A DNA stretch of 41,380 bases, from assembly GCA_017557195.1 (NCBI GenBank), contig JAFZAL010000070.1, positions 1 through 41,380 of the forward strand, read 5' to 3'. Below, piece after piece: positions 8,924 to 16,873 of this stretch. Position 1 is the stretch's first letter. Each line of letters opens with the position of its first letter. This DNA comes from Thermoguttaceae bacterium (GTDB lineage: Bacteria > Planctomycetota > Planctomycetia > Pirellulales > Thermoguttaceae). Both the position numbers and the translations under genes were made by a program. Under the pieces are notes generated by a model. The model worked only from the letters and a program-made list of their open reading frames with translations. It was not told where the DNA came from and made no database searches.

Positions 8924-10093
8924 ATGAATCCATCTCAATATGACGGCTTTAACCAAAAGATCGGGTTGATTGCTCGACTGGCGCTGTTTGTCTTTCTTGT
9001 ATATTTGTTCCTCGTTGCAGTCAAAATGTTTGGAACGGGGGTAACAACTTATACAAATTACAATAACTCTATTTTAGAAACGCTCGCATCCCAGCTGAAA
9101 AACCCGTTTACAGGATTGTGTTTGGGAATTATCCTGACGGCTTTGATGCAAAGTTCGTCAGCAACAACCAGTATATCAGTGGCGATGGTTGCAACAGGAG
9201 CCATCCCGTTAGAGGGCGCGATCCCAATTGCAATGGGCGCCAATATCGGAGCTGCTCTGCCGTGTACAATTGTTTCGTTGACCCATATTGGAGGCGAACG
9301 GCGTACATTTACCCGCGCTTTTTCCGCATCGTTGATACTGGATACGTTCAACATATTAACGGTTTTGATATGCTTTACGCTGGAAATGACTTTTGGCTAT
9401 CTGACCAAAGCCTCAACGTTTTTGGCGTCGCTGGTTCCAGTTTCCGCCGCAGGAAACTCGCCCGGGTTCAACCCGATATCCTATGCGGTAGACACTCCGG
9501 CAAAGGGAATTCAAAATATGTGTCTTATGGGGTTAAGCCCATTGACAACATTGATTATAATGGGAACGCTCGGTCTGATAATCATGATTTTTTCGTTAGT
9601 TTATATAACGAAAAACATGAAATCGCTCATGGCAGACAAGATTGAAGACTGGCTCAACCGCGCGTTGTCCCAAAACGGATACATCGGTCTTCTGGTTGGC
9701 GTTATTGTAACGATGCTCATCCAATCGTCAGGAATTACGACGTCGCTGCTGGTGCCGCTTGTTGCCGTCGGCGTTCTTTCTGTCAAGAAGATATATCCGA
9801 TAGTCATCGGCGCGAAGGTTGGAACGACTATCACCGCTATTCTGGCGGCAACGGCGTTTTTGAATACTCCAAACGGGCAGATGGGCTTGGCGCTGGCGTT
9901 TGCTCACACGTTGTTCAATATAACCGGCGTGATTTTATTCTACCCGATCCCTCAAATGCGTTTTCCGATTTTCCTGAGTCGGCGTCTGAGCATTATTTTG
10001 GCGCGCCGTCGACGATACGTTGTCGGGTGGATTGCAATGCTGTACTTTATTTTGCCCGCTTTGGGATTCCTGCTTTTCAGAAATTTTAATTAA
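8924..10093 (+). CDS. Na/Pi cotransporter family protein (NptA-like)
   Basis: An integral membrane protein of 389 residues with about nine hydrophobic segments. It carries the two inverted-repeat signature motifs of the Na/Pi cotransporter family (PF02690): QSSSATTS at residues 76-83 and QSSGITTS at about 267-274, each followed by a Gly-rich helix (GANIGAAL and GAKVGTTI). The family couples sodium entry to phosphate uptake or export across the cytoplasmic membrane. Some bacterial members carry a C-terminal PhoU domain. Here that domain is a separate gene beginning 14 bases downstream, which strongly supports a phosphate role. The start is ATG 8924, with no strong Shine-Dalgarno sequence. Family assignment is firm; transport direction and substrate are inferred. 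Confidence 0.9.
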   Translation: MNPSQYDGFNQKIGLIARLALFVFLVYLFLVAVKMFGTGVTTYTNYNNSILETLASQLKNPFTGLCLGIILTALMQSSSATTSISVAMVATGAIPLEGAIPIAMGANIGAALPCTIVSLTHIGGERRTFTRAFSASLILDTFNILTVLICFTLEMTFGYLTKASTFLASLVPVSAAGNSPGFNPISYAVDTPAKGIQNMCLMGLSPLTTLIIMGTLGLIIMIFSLVYITKNMKSLMADKIEDWLNRALSQNGYIGLLVGVIVTMLIQSSGITTSLLVPLVAVGVLSVKKIYPIVIGAKVGTTITAILAATAFLNTPNGQMGLALAFAHTLFNITGVILFYPIPQMRFPIFLSRRLSIILARRRRYVVGWIAMLYFILPALGFLLFRNFN

Positions 10094-10107
10094 CAGAGGT
10101 AACGAAA

Positions 10108-10848
10108 ATGTTCAAATGGTTATATTCCGGATCAGCGTCCACAGCGGCCATGAACGCTGGCATGAAGAACATTCGCAGTCAGTTTTGCGAAATGCTTGAC
10201 GCCTCCCGCCGCGCGTTTCAGCTTGCCGCAGACGCCTATTTGCGCTACGAGGACGCAGAAGCCGTTCGAGCGGAACTGTTTGCTCTGGATAAGTCTATAA
10301 ACAAGTCAGAACGCACCATCCGTAAAGAGCTGGTTATTCATACGACGGTTCGCGGCACAGCGGATTTTGATCAGTGCTTGATAATGATGAGCATCGTCAA
10401 AGACGGCGAACGCCTGGGCGACATCGCCAAAAACATCTACGACTTAACCGTCTCCGCCCCGGACGTTCCAGACGGAATTACCAAAGGGAAGCTGGAAATG
10501 GTCAAGAACGCGATTCTGGCTTTGATTGACCATTGTCGGCATATTTTCGATTCTCAGGACGAGCAGATGGCGACGGAACTGATCTGTCAGGCGGCGGCGA
10601 TTGAAGACACCTGCGATCAGCAGATTTACTGGTTCCTGGCGGAAAAGACGGATAACGAGCGCATTGACGTCGCTTACACGCTGGCGTTTCGGTATTTTAA
10701 GCGGTACGCGTCCCACGTTCGCAACATTGCCTCGTCGATCGTTCAGCCGGTTCATAAACTGGACTTTACCGGCAAGATTGTTAAGAATAATCCGCATAGT
10801 TTGGACCTTCTTAATGAACTCCCCAAAGAGGAAAACAAGGAAAAATAA
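10108..10848 (+). CDS. PhoU domain protein (phosphate transport regulator)
   Basis: This 246-residue all-helical protein follows the cotransporter by 14 bases, with an AGAGG site before ATG 10108. It has the PhoU pattern: long helices, an ExxxD-type metal-binding motif in DGERLGDIAKNIYDL (Glu at about residue 101), and a second, degenerate copy HVRNIASSI near residue 210 in which the expected Glu is His. PhoU proteins bind Fe/Zn clusters and restrain phosphate transporters. In the NptA-like families the PhoU part probably gates the membrane partner. Separate genes in one operon look like a split version of the fused cotransporter-PhoU proteins. The ordinary PhoU of a PstSCAB-PhoR system is less likely, since no pst genes are nearby. 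Confidence 0.85.
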   Translation: MFKWLYSGSASTAAMNAGMKNIRSQFCEMLDASRRAFQLAADAYLRYEDAEAVRAELFALDKSINKSERTIRKELVIHTTVRGTADFDQCLIMMSIVKDGERLGDIAKNIYDLTVSAPDVPDGITKGKLEMVKNAILALIDHCRHIFDSQDEQMATELICQAAAIEDTCDQQIYWFLAEKTDNERIDVAYTLAFRYFKRYASHVRNIASSIVQPVHKLDFTGKIVKNNPHSLDLLNELPKEENKEK

Positions 10849-10931
10849 AGAGGAATAAACGTTTAAAACGTTTTTCTTCGGCTGTAGAGCAATATTTTTC
10901 TTATAAATTTACAAAATTTCCAGTCAAACGG

Positions 10932-10959
10932 TTGACAAATACAATCGGTTAAATACAAT
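10932..10959 (+). promoter_or_regulatory. Putative promoter of the tat-Nudix operon
   Basis: TTGACA (10932-10937) and TACAAT (10954-10959) are 16 bases apart. Transcription would start near 10966, giving a leader of about 110 bases before the first tat gene. This is one of the best consensus promoters in the window. Confidence 0.65.
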
Positions 10960-10986
10960 ATTATATATAGTAGTTTCCTCCAGCCT

Positions 10987-11006
10987 GGCAAGACGCGCGT
11001 TTTGCC
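10987..11006 (+). promoter_or_regulatory. Stable hairpin in the tat leader
   Basis: Bases 10987-10995 pair with 10998-11006 (nine pairs, one G-U). It is followed by a weaker stem in which CCCG pairs with CGGG further down the leader. There is no T-run, so it is not an intrinsic terminator. It lies in the transcribed leader between the predicted start and the first tat gene. The role is unknown. Confidence 0.45.
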
Positions 11007-11077
11007 GCCCGGCCGTTTTCGGGTTTGCGGAGAGATTGCATTGAAAATTACCCGCCTAAAATATGTGAGGTTTAATT

Positions 11078-11296
11078 ATGGGAACCAGCCATTGGCAATT
11101 GCTTATTTTACTTGTTATTATCCTGCTCCTTTTTGGCAATCGAATTCCACAGATCGCCAAATCGTTGGGTAAGGGCATCACCGAATTCAAAAAAGGCGTC
11201 AAATCTGGCGAGGACGACGACGAAGACGAAGAGGAAGAACTTCCCAAGAAGAAGTCTAAAAAGAAGGTAGCAAAGGAAGAAGACGACGAAGAGTAA
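11078..11296 (+). CDS. tatA: Sec-independent translocase protein TatA/E family
   Basis: A 72-residue protein with the TatA layout: one N-terminal membrane helix (about residues 6-20), the FG hinge (LLLFGNRIPQIAKSLGKGITEFKKG), an amphipathic helix and a very charged acidic/lysine tail. TatA oligomers form the pore through which folded twin-arginine substrates cross the cytoplasmic membrane. A second TatA-family gene follows after 25 bases; tandem TatA-type genes are common in planctomycetes. No tatC is in the window. Predicted promoter at 10932-10959. Confidence 0.9.
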   Translation: MGTSHWQLLILLVIILLLFGNRIPQIAKSLGKGITEFKKGVKSGEDDDEDEEEELPKKKSKKKVAKEEDDEE

Positions 11297-11321
11297 TTTG
11301 TCTTGACAGGGAGATAATCAC

Positions 11322-11660
11322 ATGATGGGTATAGGAACTCCTGAATTGATAATTTTAGGAGTTATTGCTCTGTTGCTTTTTGGGAAAGATCTTCCAAAAG
11401 TTGCCAAGTCCGTAGGAAAAACGATTTCAGAGTTTAAAAAGGGCATGAGCGAAATGACTTCCGATCTTCGAGAAGCGACCAGCGACATCGAAGAGGAAGC
11501 CCGCTCTGTCAAAAAGACTCTTACTGATTCCGCTTCTGACATCAACAGCTCTGTTCAGAAAAAGAAGAAGAAAAAGAAACCAACGCCCAAGTTCGTTGAA
11601 GACGAAGAAGAAGCCGACGCTTCCTCAGACGCTCAATCCCCAGAATCCCAGCAAAGCTAA
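11322..11660 (+). CDS. Second TatA/B-family protein
   Basis: A 112-residue paralogue of the preceding gene, with an N-terminal helix (MMGIGTPELIILGVIALLLFGKDLPKVAKSVGK) containing the FG hinge and an amphipathic helix. The helical tail is longer, then a run of seven lysines and an acidic end. The N-terminal PELIIL resembles TatA/TatB. The longer amphipathic region (SEMTSDLREATSDIEEEARSVKK) leans toward TatB, but TatB-specific residues cannot be confirmed by eye. It would act with TatC in substrate recognition or as an alternative pore subunit. Its stop TAA overlaps the ATG of the Nudix gene (TAATG), so translation is probably coupled. Confidence 0.8.
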   Translation: MMGIGTPELIILGVIALLLFGKDLPKVAKSVGKTISEFKKGMSEMTSDLREATSDIEEEARSVKKTLTDSASDINSSVQKKKKKKKPTPKFVEDEEEADASSDAQSPESQQS

Positions 11661-12142
11661 TGGCAAAATCAACTTTGAAATACTGTTATCGCTGGCCTCG
11701 TCCCGGGTATACGGCAGACTGCGTCATCTTGCGTCCCGCTAAAAAATCGAACTTTGAAGTTCTTTTGATTCAACGGGGCAACGAGCCGTTCAAAGGATCA
11801 TGGGCGCTGCCCGGCGGGTTTGTCAACGAGTACGAAGCGTTGCCAGCTGCCGCAGCGCGAGAGCTGCAGGAAGAAACCGGCTTGACGGACGTCAAGCTCA
11901 AGTTTGTAGACATCTACGGCAAAGAAGGACGCGATCCCCGCGGCTGGACGGTAACCGGCGTCTTTTGGGGATTCCTTCCCAAAGGACAAAATCCCAAAGC
12001 CGGCGACGACGCTGCAAATTTCGGCTGGTTCCCGGTCGACAACTTGCCATCCGTCGCTTTTGACCACGCCAAGGTTATCGCCGACGCCATGAAAAAAATG
12101 AAACGCTCAACCCGCCCGGCAAACCGCCCAAAGGTTGATTAA
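11660..12142 (+). CDS. Nudix hydrolase (COG1051/ADP-ribose pyrophosphatase-like)
   Basis: This 160-residue protein has a complete Nudix box: G53, five residues, E59, seven residues, then RELQEETGL (67-75). It therefore should hydrolyse a nucleoside diphosphate linked to another moiety, using Mg. The surrounding sequence (PRPGYTADCVI, PFKGSWALPGGFV, GRDPRGWTVT) resembles the ADP-ribose/NrtR-type branch, where GRDPRG-like segments follow the box. No DNA-binding wing is present, so it is a stand-alone hydrolase. Its start overlaps the stop of the second tat gene, and a bidirectional terminator follows at 12166-12196. The link to Tat is probably only co-transcription. Confidence 0.85.
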   Translation: MAKSTLKYCYRWPRPGYTADCVILRPAKKSNFEVLLIQRGNEPFKGSWALPGGFVNEYEALPAAAARELQEETGLTDVKLKFVDIYGKEGRDPRGWTVTGVFWGFLPKGQNPKAGDDAANFGWFPVDNLPSVAFDHAKVIADAMKKMKRSTRPANRPKVD

Positions 12143-12165
12143 CGTACTTGTTTCTGTTATGATAC

Positions 12166-12196
12166 AAAAAAACGCCTCAAACTGAGGCGTTTTTTA
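12166..12196. terminator. Bidirectional intrinsic terminator
   Basis: AACGCCTCA (12171-12179) pairs with TGAGGCGTT (12183-12191) around an AAC loop, flanked by an A-run on the left and a T-run on the right. It lies between convergent genes and can end both the tat-Nudix operon and the minus-strand gene at 12236. Confidence 0.9.
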
Positions 12197-12235
12197 TTTG
12201 ACGCGTTGCGTCGATTTTTGCAGAGGCTTTATGAT

Positions 12236-12565
12236 TCAGGATTTTTTAGAGTGACGGCGTTTGGGGGTTGATTCGTACAGCTTTTTGGTAATCGCTTCAA
12301 AGACTTCCGGCGTCTCGTAACGGAAGATTTTCCCTTCTTTGTCTTCCTCGGGCATGGGGCCAATGAGTCCCTGAAAAACCGGCAGACCTCGGATTTCCAA
12401 GTCCAGGCTGCAATCGTCAACGCCAATCTGAACGTGTCGTTTGGCGATTTCTTCCGGTCCGTCGAAATCGCGAAATACATACGTTCCGTCAGCCGCGCAC
12501 GAAACGATTCGATAGGTTTGTTTTTTGTTGTTGGCGCAGCCGCTTTTTTCGATGTTGTTTTCCAT
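12236..12565 (-). CDS. Hypothetical protein, 109 residues
   Basis: I do not recognise this family. The protein is soluble and charged, with a YRIVSCAADGTYVFRDFDGPEEIAKRHVQIG core that could form a small beta-domain, and a basic, serine-rich C-terminus. The ATG at 12563-12565 is the first in frame, with no good ribosome site. It stands alone on the minus strand between the shared terminator (12166-12196) and a gene-free stretch. The open frame has no stop-prone or repeat-derived sequence, and codon use resembles its neighbours, so I consider it real. Confidence 0.55.
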   Translation of the reverse strand: MENNIEKSGCANNKKQTYRIVSCAADGTYVFRDFDGPEEIAKRHVQIGVDDCSLDLEIRGLPVFQGLIGPMPEEDKEGKIFRYETPEVFEAITKKLYESTPKRRHSKKS

Positions 12566-12879
12566 GGCGCTTTTTACGGAGTGTTACTGAATACAATAAT
12601 ACAAATAATAAAATCTTGTTTACAATATTATCGTCTCAAAAAGTAAAATAGTCAATATGGAGCGATTATGTAAAAATACGTTTTTCAAAAGATTAATGCT
12701 TGGGAATCCGATACAAACGGAATAATCGTTACAGACGTAACTGATTGGATGACAAATAGAACGGGTAAGAGCGCTTTGTGCTGCTGGGAAGCGACGTTTT
12801 AAGATAAGAATAAGGAGCAAGGAATTAATCAAACTTCTCACTCCTGACTCAACAGATGTGACATTTTACAACGGATTTT
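12566..12879. other. Intergenic region without a recognised feature
   Basis: About 310 AT-rich bases. Short open frames on both strands show no family similarity. A GAGCGCTTTGTG stretch near 12768 resembles the core of the heptamer arrays but has no arms. I see no convincing terminator for the genes on either side. Confidence 0.5.
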
Positions 12880-14913
12880 TTAATCGTTGGCGTGACGCCC
12901 GATTTTCTTGAACGGGATTTGAACGAATCCGGCTTTCAGAGCAGGCGAGTTGGGCTGAAGCTGGAATCCAGCATCCTCCGGACGTTCCGGGTTGACGAAC
13001 AGCGGGTCTTCGCCCTCGAATAGATCCGGTTTTTCTTTATCAGCGCTTTGCGTCCAAACCGTGTTGTTTTCCATCTTGAGGAACGGGCGCGCTTCCTTCT
13101 GAATTGACACGTTCCAGAACCCCGCTGGTTTATCCCAAACGCCGCGGAAACAGACGTTGCGGGAAACCTCGTTGCCTTTCGGCGCGCCGGGGTCGTCGTC
13201 AATCATGTTTGCCAGTTCCGGGAACTGCTCGCTGTACGGCGGCTTGTCGATAGTGATACCGAGAACGGTTCCTTTCTCTTTGAATTCGTTTACCCATTGT
13301 TCCGTCCAGAATTTTGCCCAGCCGATGCCGCGGGCGTCTATATGAAGCGACGGGAAACAGTCGATAAAAATATTGTTGACGATGGCGTTGTTGCGCCCGC
13401 CGCCGATCATTGCGGCTCGGGTAACGCGCTGAAAAACGTTGCCTTCAATTCGGCAGGACGAGAACATGTCGTCCAGATAAATGCCGACGCAGCCTTTGTT
13501 TTCAAAGCCCTGAACGTCGTGCATGTAATTGTAACGGAAGACGTTTCCACGCATCGTCCAGTTTCGTCCGCAGTAGACGGCGCCGGCGTCGTTAGATTCC
13601 CAGCAAACGCGAGCGATCTCGTTGTATTCCATGACAATGTAGTTGCCGGAAAAGAGAATGCCGTTATGCGGAGCGTCAGTGATGAGGTTGTTTCGAGCGG
13701 TAATTCCAACGCCGTGCAAGCTCAGCCCCGGGTTGTAAACGCGCTGAATTCGGGCGTAATGGTGCGTGTAACAGTTCTGAACCGTCCAGTTCGATTTCGT
13801 TAACGTGTTTCTGTCGCCGGCGTAGACGGCAATTCCTGCTGACCCCATGCCGTAGGCTTCGCAGTTGTCGATGACGCTGTCGCCTCCGCCGCTGCAGAAA
13901 ATAGCCGCATCGCCGCCGTTGCGAATCAACAGATTTTTCAGCGCGATATTTTTGCAATTCCGAACGCTGACGGCTACCTGACGACAACCCTCGATTGTAA
14001 CGGATTCAAACGTTACATAATTGACGTCTTGCATTTGCAAAGCCGACGAACCGCCGGTGAGAATCGCTTCCGCATTGTTGAGCTGTTCAATGTTGTCGAC
14101 AGGCGCGTAGAAGTAAACGATTCCGGCTTCCCTGTCGATGTAATACTCGCCCGGCTGGTCAAGTTCCGACAGCAAATTGAACCCGTAAAACCATTGTCCT
14201 TTTCGGTATCCATAGGAATGCTGCGGATCTTTGAGTTCGACGAACTTTTTGTCGGAGTCGATCTTGTCGATTCGCTGTTTGCTCTCGCTCCAGTCGTAAA
14301 ACCAGTATCCGGACAGCCACGGGTCTTTTTCGTTTTTCCAGTTTGAAACGCGTTCGTCTTCATAGAAGAACGCACCTCGGACGGAACCCTTTGTTCCGCG
14401 GTCGTCCTTATCGAGAACGGCGACGTCGGCGATTTTGATAAACCCGCTGTTCGGGTATCGAGATAAGGTCATCGGCTTGTCGTCGAAAAACAGTTCCGCG
14501 CCTTTGCGATCCGGCGAGCCGAAATCCGTTACGCCCAACGCTTTCGCGTCTGCCTGATAAACCTTTCCTCGCGCCGATTCCGGCAAGACGTTCAAAACGG
14601 ATTCGTCCGTTACAACTTTCCAGCCGGTCAGAACGATGCCGGAAAGAAATCGGACTTTGCCGTCAGCGCGAAAGACGGTTCTGGACTGTTCCGTCCCGGA
14701 ATCGTTCCCGTCGAGAACCAACGGACGAGGGAGATAATAGTCCCCTTGAGGAATTGTTACAACGACGTCTCCGTTGGAGCCTGCCTGACGAACAGCGCGA
14801 GCGTCGTCCCGGAGTTTTTCAAGAGTTTGAATGTCGCCGACAAATTCGTGGGCGTAAGCGCTGAACGCTGTTACAACAATCAGGAAAGCAAGAAAAAGTC
14901 TTTTGAAGGTCAT
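12880..14913 (-). CDS. Secreted right-handed parallel beta-helix protein (GH141/pectate-lyase-like fold)
   Basis: The open frame extends upstream to 15177, but the true start is probably ATG 14911-14913, which begins a clear signal peptide (MTFKRLFLAFLIVVTAFSAYA). The mature part is about 655 residues. Its N-terminal segment (VVTIPQGDYYLPRPLVLDGNDSGTEQSRTVFRA...) resembles the opening of GH141-type and related beta-helix glycoside hydrolases. The centre carries repeated beta-helix rungs (VTFESVTIEGC, IALKNLLIRNGGDAAIF, NLITDAPHNGILF, NAIVNNIFID). A polysaccharide-active role outside the cytoplasm is likely; the substrate is unknown. The HAD phosphatase gene lies 43 bases upstream on the same strand, so the two may be co-transcribed. 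The family number is tentative, the fold is firm. Confidence 0.75.
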   Translation of the reverse strand: MTFKRLFLAFLIVVTAFSAYAHEFVGDIQTLEKLRDDARAVRQAGSNGDVVVTIPQGDYYLPRPLVLDGNDSGTEQSRTVFRADGKVRFLSGIVLTGWKVVTDESVLNVLPESARGKVYQADAKALGVTDFGSPDRKGAELFFDDKPMTLSRYPNSGFIKIADVAVLDKDDRGTKGSVRGAFFYEDERVSNWKNEKDPWLSGYWFYDWSESKQRIDKIDSDKKFVELKDPQHSYGYRKGQWFYGFNLLSELDQPGEYYIDREAGIVYFYAPVDNIEQLNNAEAILTGGSSALQMQDVNYVTFESVTIEGCRQVAVSVRNCKNIALKNLLIRNGGDAAIFCSGGGDSVIDNCEAYGMGSAGIAVYAGDRNTLTKSNWTVQNCYTHHYARIQRVYNPGLSLHGVGITARNNLITDAPHNGILFSGNYIVMEYNEIARVCWESNDAGAVYCGRNWTMRGNVFRYNYMHDVQGFENKGCVGIYLDDMFSSCRIEGNVFQRVTRAAMIGGGRNNAIVNNIFIDCFPSLHIDARGIGWAKFWTEQWVNEFKEKGTVLGITIDKPPYSEQFPELANMIDDDPGAPKGNEVSRNVCFRGVWDKPAGFWNVSIQKEARPFLKMENNTVWTQSADKEKPDLFEGEDPLFVNPERPEDAGFQLQPNSPALKAGFVQIPFKKIGRHAND

Positions 14914-14956
14914 GGCAGGACGTAGGGGGGTAAAGGACCGAGGTTGACGAATTAAA

Positions 14957-15556
14957 CTACAGGATATTTCTGGCTTTGAGTTCTTCTTCCGCCTGGGCTG
15001 CGTCGAAAAACTGAACGGCGTCGAAACCAGCGGCTTTTGCGCCGCAGATATTGTTATAGAGGTCGTCGAAAAACAGAATCTCCGACGGCTCTGCGCCAGC
15101 GGCTTGCGCGGCGGCAAGATAAATCTGTCTGTCCGGTTTGGCAAGATGAAGTTCGTGACTTCCCAACAGGACGTCAAACTGGCTGAACAGTTCCGGGAAC
15201 GTCGTCTGAACGTATTCCCAATGCGGTTGGCTGGTATTGGATAAAACGCCTAAACGCATTCCTTTTGCTTTGAGCGTTTTAACCAGTCGAAACGTATCTT
15301 TTTTGAGAGTGAAAATCTCGTTGTACGCCTTTTTCAAGTCGTCAAACGACATCGGCAGATGAAACAACGCAAAGAAATCTTCCGGCGAAACGACGCCCAG
15401 CTCGAAGTCGTTCCATTGGTCAATATAGTTTATATACAGATCTTCAATGACCTTCTGCCCGTCCAGCCCGGTCTTGGCGGTAATTGCGTTGGCGGTCTTG
15501 CTGAAATCGTAGCTCAGCAATACGCCGCCCATGTCGAAGTATATGAATTTGATCAT
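14957..15556 (-). CDS. HAD-superfamily phosphatase, YihX-like (glucose-1-phosphatase type)
   Basis: A 199-residue protein with all HAD motifs in order: FDMGGVL (nucleophile D8), VLSNT (motif II), Lys in LAKPDRQIY (motif III) and FFDDLYNNICGA (motif IV). The second position after the nucleophile is Gly instead of the usual Asp. This D-x-G form is shared with E. coli YihX, an alpha-glucose-1-phosphatase, and the rest of the chain also resembles YihX. The cap region (residues about 15-80) is short and helical. It starts next to a heptamer array (15567-15677) and precedes the beta-helix gene by 43 bases. Sugar-phosphate dephosphorylation is the likely activity; the substrate is inferred from similarity alone. 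Confidence 0.85.
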   Translation of the reverse strand: MIKFIYFDMGGVLLSYDFSKTANAITAKTGLDGQKVIEDLYINYIDQWNDFELGVVSPEDFFALFHLPMSFDDLKKAYNEIFTLKKDTFRLVKTLKAKGMRLGVLSNTSQPHWEYVQTTFPELFSQFDVLLGSHELHLAKPDRQIYLAAAQAAGAEPSEILFFDDLYNNICGAKAAGFDAVQFFDAAQAEEELKARNIL

Positions 15557-15566
15557 TGATGTAATG

Positions 15567-15677
15567 AGGCAGTAGGCAGTGGTAAGTAGTTAGTGGTAAG
15601 TGGTAAGTTAGATCAGCGCTTGCGTCCTAACCACTAACCACTAACCACTAACCACTAATCGTAACTCGCAACTCAAC
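15567..15677. repeat. Inverted heptamer array 1
   Basis: The left arm consists of TAGGCAG, TTAGTGG and TAAGTGG units, then a core ATCAGCGCTTGCGTCC near 15612-15626. The right arm (CCACTAA units, then CTCGCAA units) is the complement. It fills the gap between the prenyltransferase-repeat gene's stop (15681) and the HAD start (15556). Confidence 0.85.
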
Positions 15678-15680
15678 CCT

Positions 15681-16736
15681 TTATCTTTGGTATATCGGCA
15701 ACAGTCCTTTTTCCAGCTGCAAAATGGTGAGATTGATTGACGTCGTCATAACAGGTCCGTTATATCCTTGCGTCCAGGAACCGTTGGGCTGCATTTCGGA
15801 AATGAGCCTTTTTGCCATCTGGCTTCGATACGTTTCCCAGCCGTCTCCGCCCTCTCGATATTTGACCTGAGCGTAGTAGTAGTGAGCGTAATGCCAGTAC
15901 CCCATTCCGGAGTTGGAAAGGTTGTCGAGGTTCTTCTTGCAATATTCCAATTGACGCGGAACGCAGGAATCGTCGTACTCGCCGGCGTTGAGCAGGCAGG
16001 AGACCGCAGCGGCTGTGATAGCTGGACGTCCTCCACCTCCGCTTTTGAGCGAATAAATGACGCCGCCGTCTTCGTTTGTGCATCGATGGATATAGGTAAC
16101 CGCCTTGTCGATGATTTCTTTGGGAACGGGAATGCCCGCATTTCGACAACCGCGCAAACCCTGAACCTGAGTAATGGTCGTTGACCCTTCGTCGAAGTCG
16201 TTCCCTTCTTTTGCGGAAACGTATCCCCAGCCGCCGTTAGAGGTTTGCGCCTGTCCGCTGAAGACGACGGCTCTGGTTAAGACGTCGATGAGCGTTGCGC
16301 GTCGATCAGCGTCTTCCTCCTCGCCTAACGCCTGAGACAAAAACAGCATGGCAAACCCGTGCCCGTAGATGTATCGGTCGTCCAGTTGAGAACCAATCAA
16401 TCCGTTCGGCTGGCTTTGAGCGGTAAGATAGTCAATCGCGCGGCGAATATTGGAAGAGTACTTGCCTTGAGTAGCGGTTGAGCCTTCGCAGCTAAGCGCG
16501 ATTCCAGCCATGCCTGTCATAGCGGCGGGATAGCGACCGTTTGGTCCGTTCCAGCGACCCGTTCTGGTTTGCTGACTTGCCAGCCATTCCAGACCTTTGT
16601 TAATCGCGCGCTGTTCTTCTGGAGTAAGCGTCGATTTTGACGAACTGGACTTTGAGGGTTCGTCGGCAAAGCAGACGCCTCCAAAAACGAAGATAGTAAA
16701 TATCGACAGTAAAGCTATTTGTAATTGATTTTTCAT
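15681..16736 (-). CDS. Secreted prenyltransferase/squalene-cyclase-repeat protein
   Basis: A 351-residue protein with a signal peptide (MKNQLQIALLSIFTIFVFGGVCFA) and a serine-rich linker. Repeated alpha/alpha-toroid segments follow: INKGLEWLASQQTRTGRWNG, MTGMAGIALSC, RRAIDYLTAQSQPNGLIG, HGFAMLFLSQALGEE and NGGWGYVSA. This is the prenyltransferase and squalene oxidase repeat fold common in planctomycete exported proteins. The catalytic DXDD motif of true squalene cyclases is not visible, so it probably acts as a binding or scaffold protein. Its TAA stop sits 4-5 bases from a heptamer array. It has no same-strand neighbour upstream, where about 140 bases separate it from the crcB-like remnant on the other strand. 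Confidence 0.85.
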   Translation of the reverse strand: MKNQLQIALLSIFTIFVFGGVCFADEPSKSSSSKSTLTPEEQRAINKGLEWLASQQTRTGRWNGPNGRYPAAMTGMAGIALSCEGSTATQGKYSSNIRRAIDYLTAQSQPNGLIGSQLDDRYIYGHGFAMLFLSQALGEEEDADRRATLIDVLTRAVVFSGQAQTSNGGWGYVSAKEGNDFDEGSTTITQVQGLRGCRNAGIPVPKEIIDKAVTYIHRCTNEDGGVIYSLKSGGGGRPAITAAAVSCLLNAGEYDDSCVPRQLEYCKKNLDNLSNSGMGYWHYAHYYYAQVKYREGGDGWETYRSQMAKRLISEMQPNGSWTQGYNGPVMTTSINLTILQLEKGLLPIYQR

Positions 16737-16873
16737 AATATTCTATTTTAACAAAATTTTGAATTATAATCAACGGGGGGGAAGGATTTTTAAAAAACTG
16801 AACAAAAAATAAAACAGAATTTATAATATATGCTAGAATAGAAGTAAATGACTGCATAACAAGATAAGGCAAA

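Noticed and set aside
14914..15177. 88-residue N-terminal extension of the beta-helix protein
   Set aside because: It overlaps the HAD gene on the same strand and would place a signal peptide in the middle of the protein; the ATG at 14913 begins a normal signal peptide.
16737..16873. Fluoride riboswitch upstream of the crcB-like remnant
   Set aside because: The stretch is AT-rich and I cannot find the pseudoknot-forming pattern of the crcB motif.
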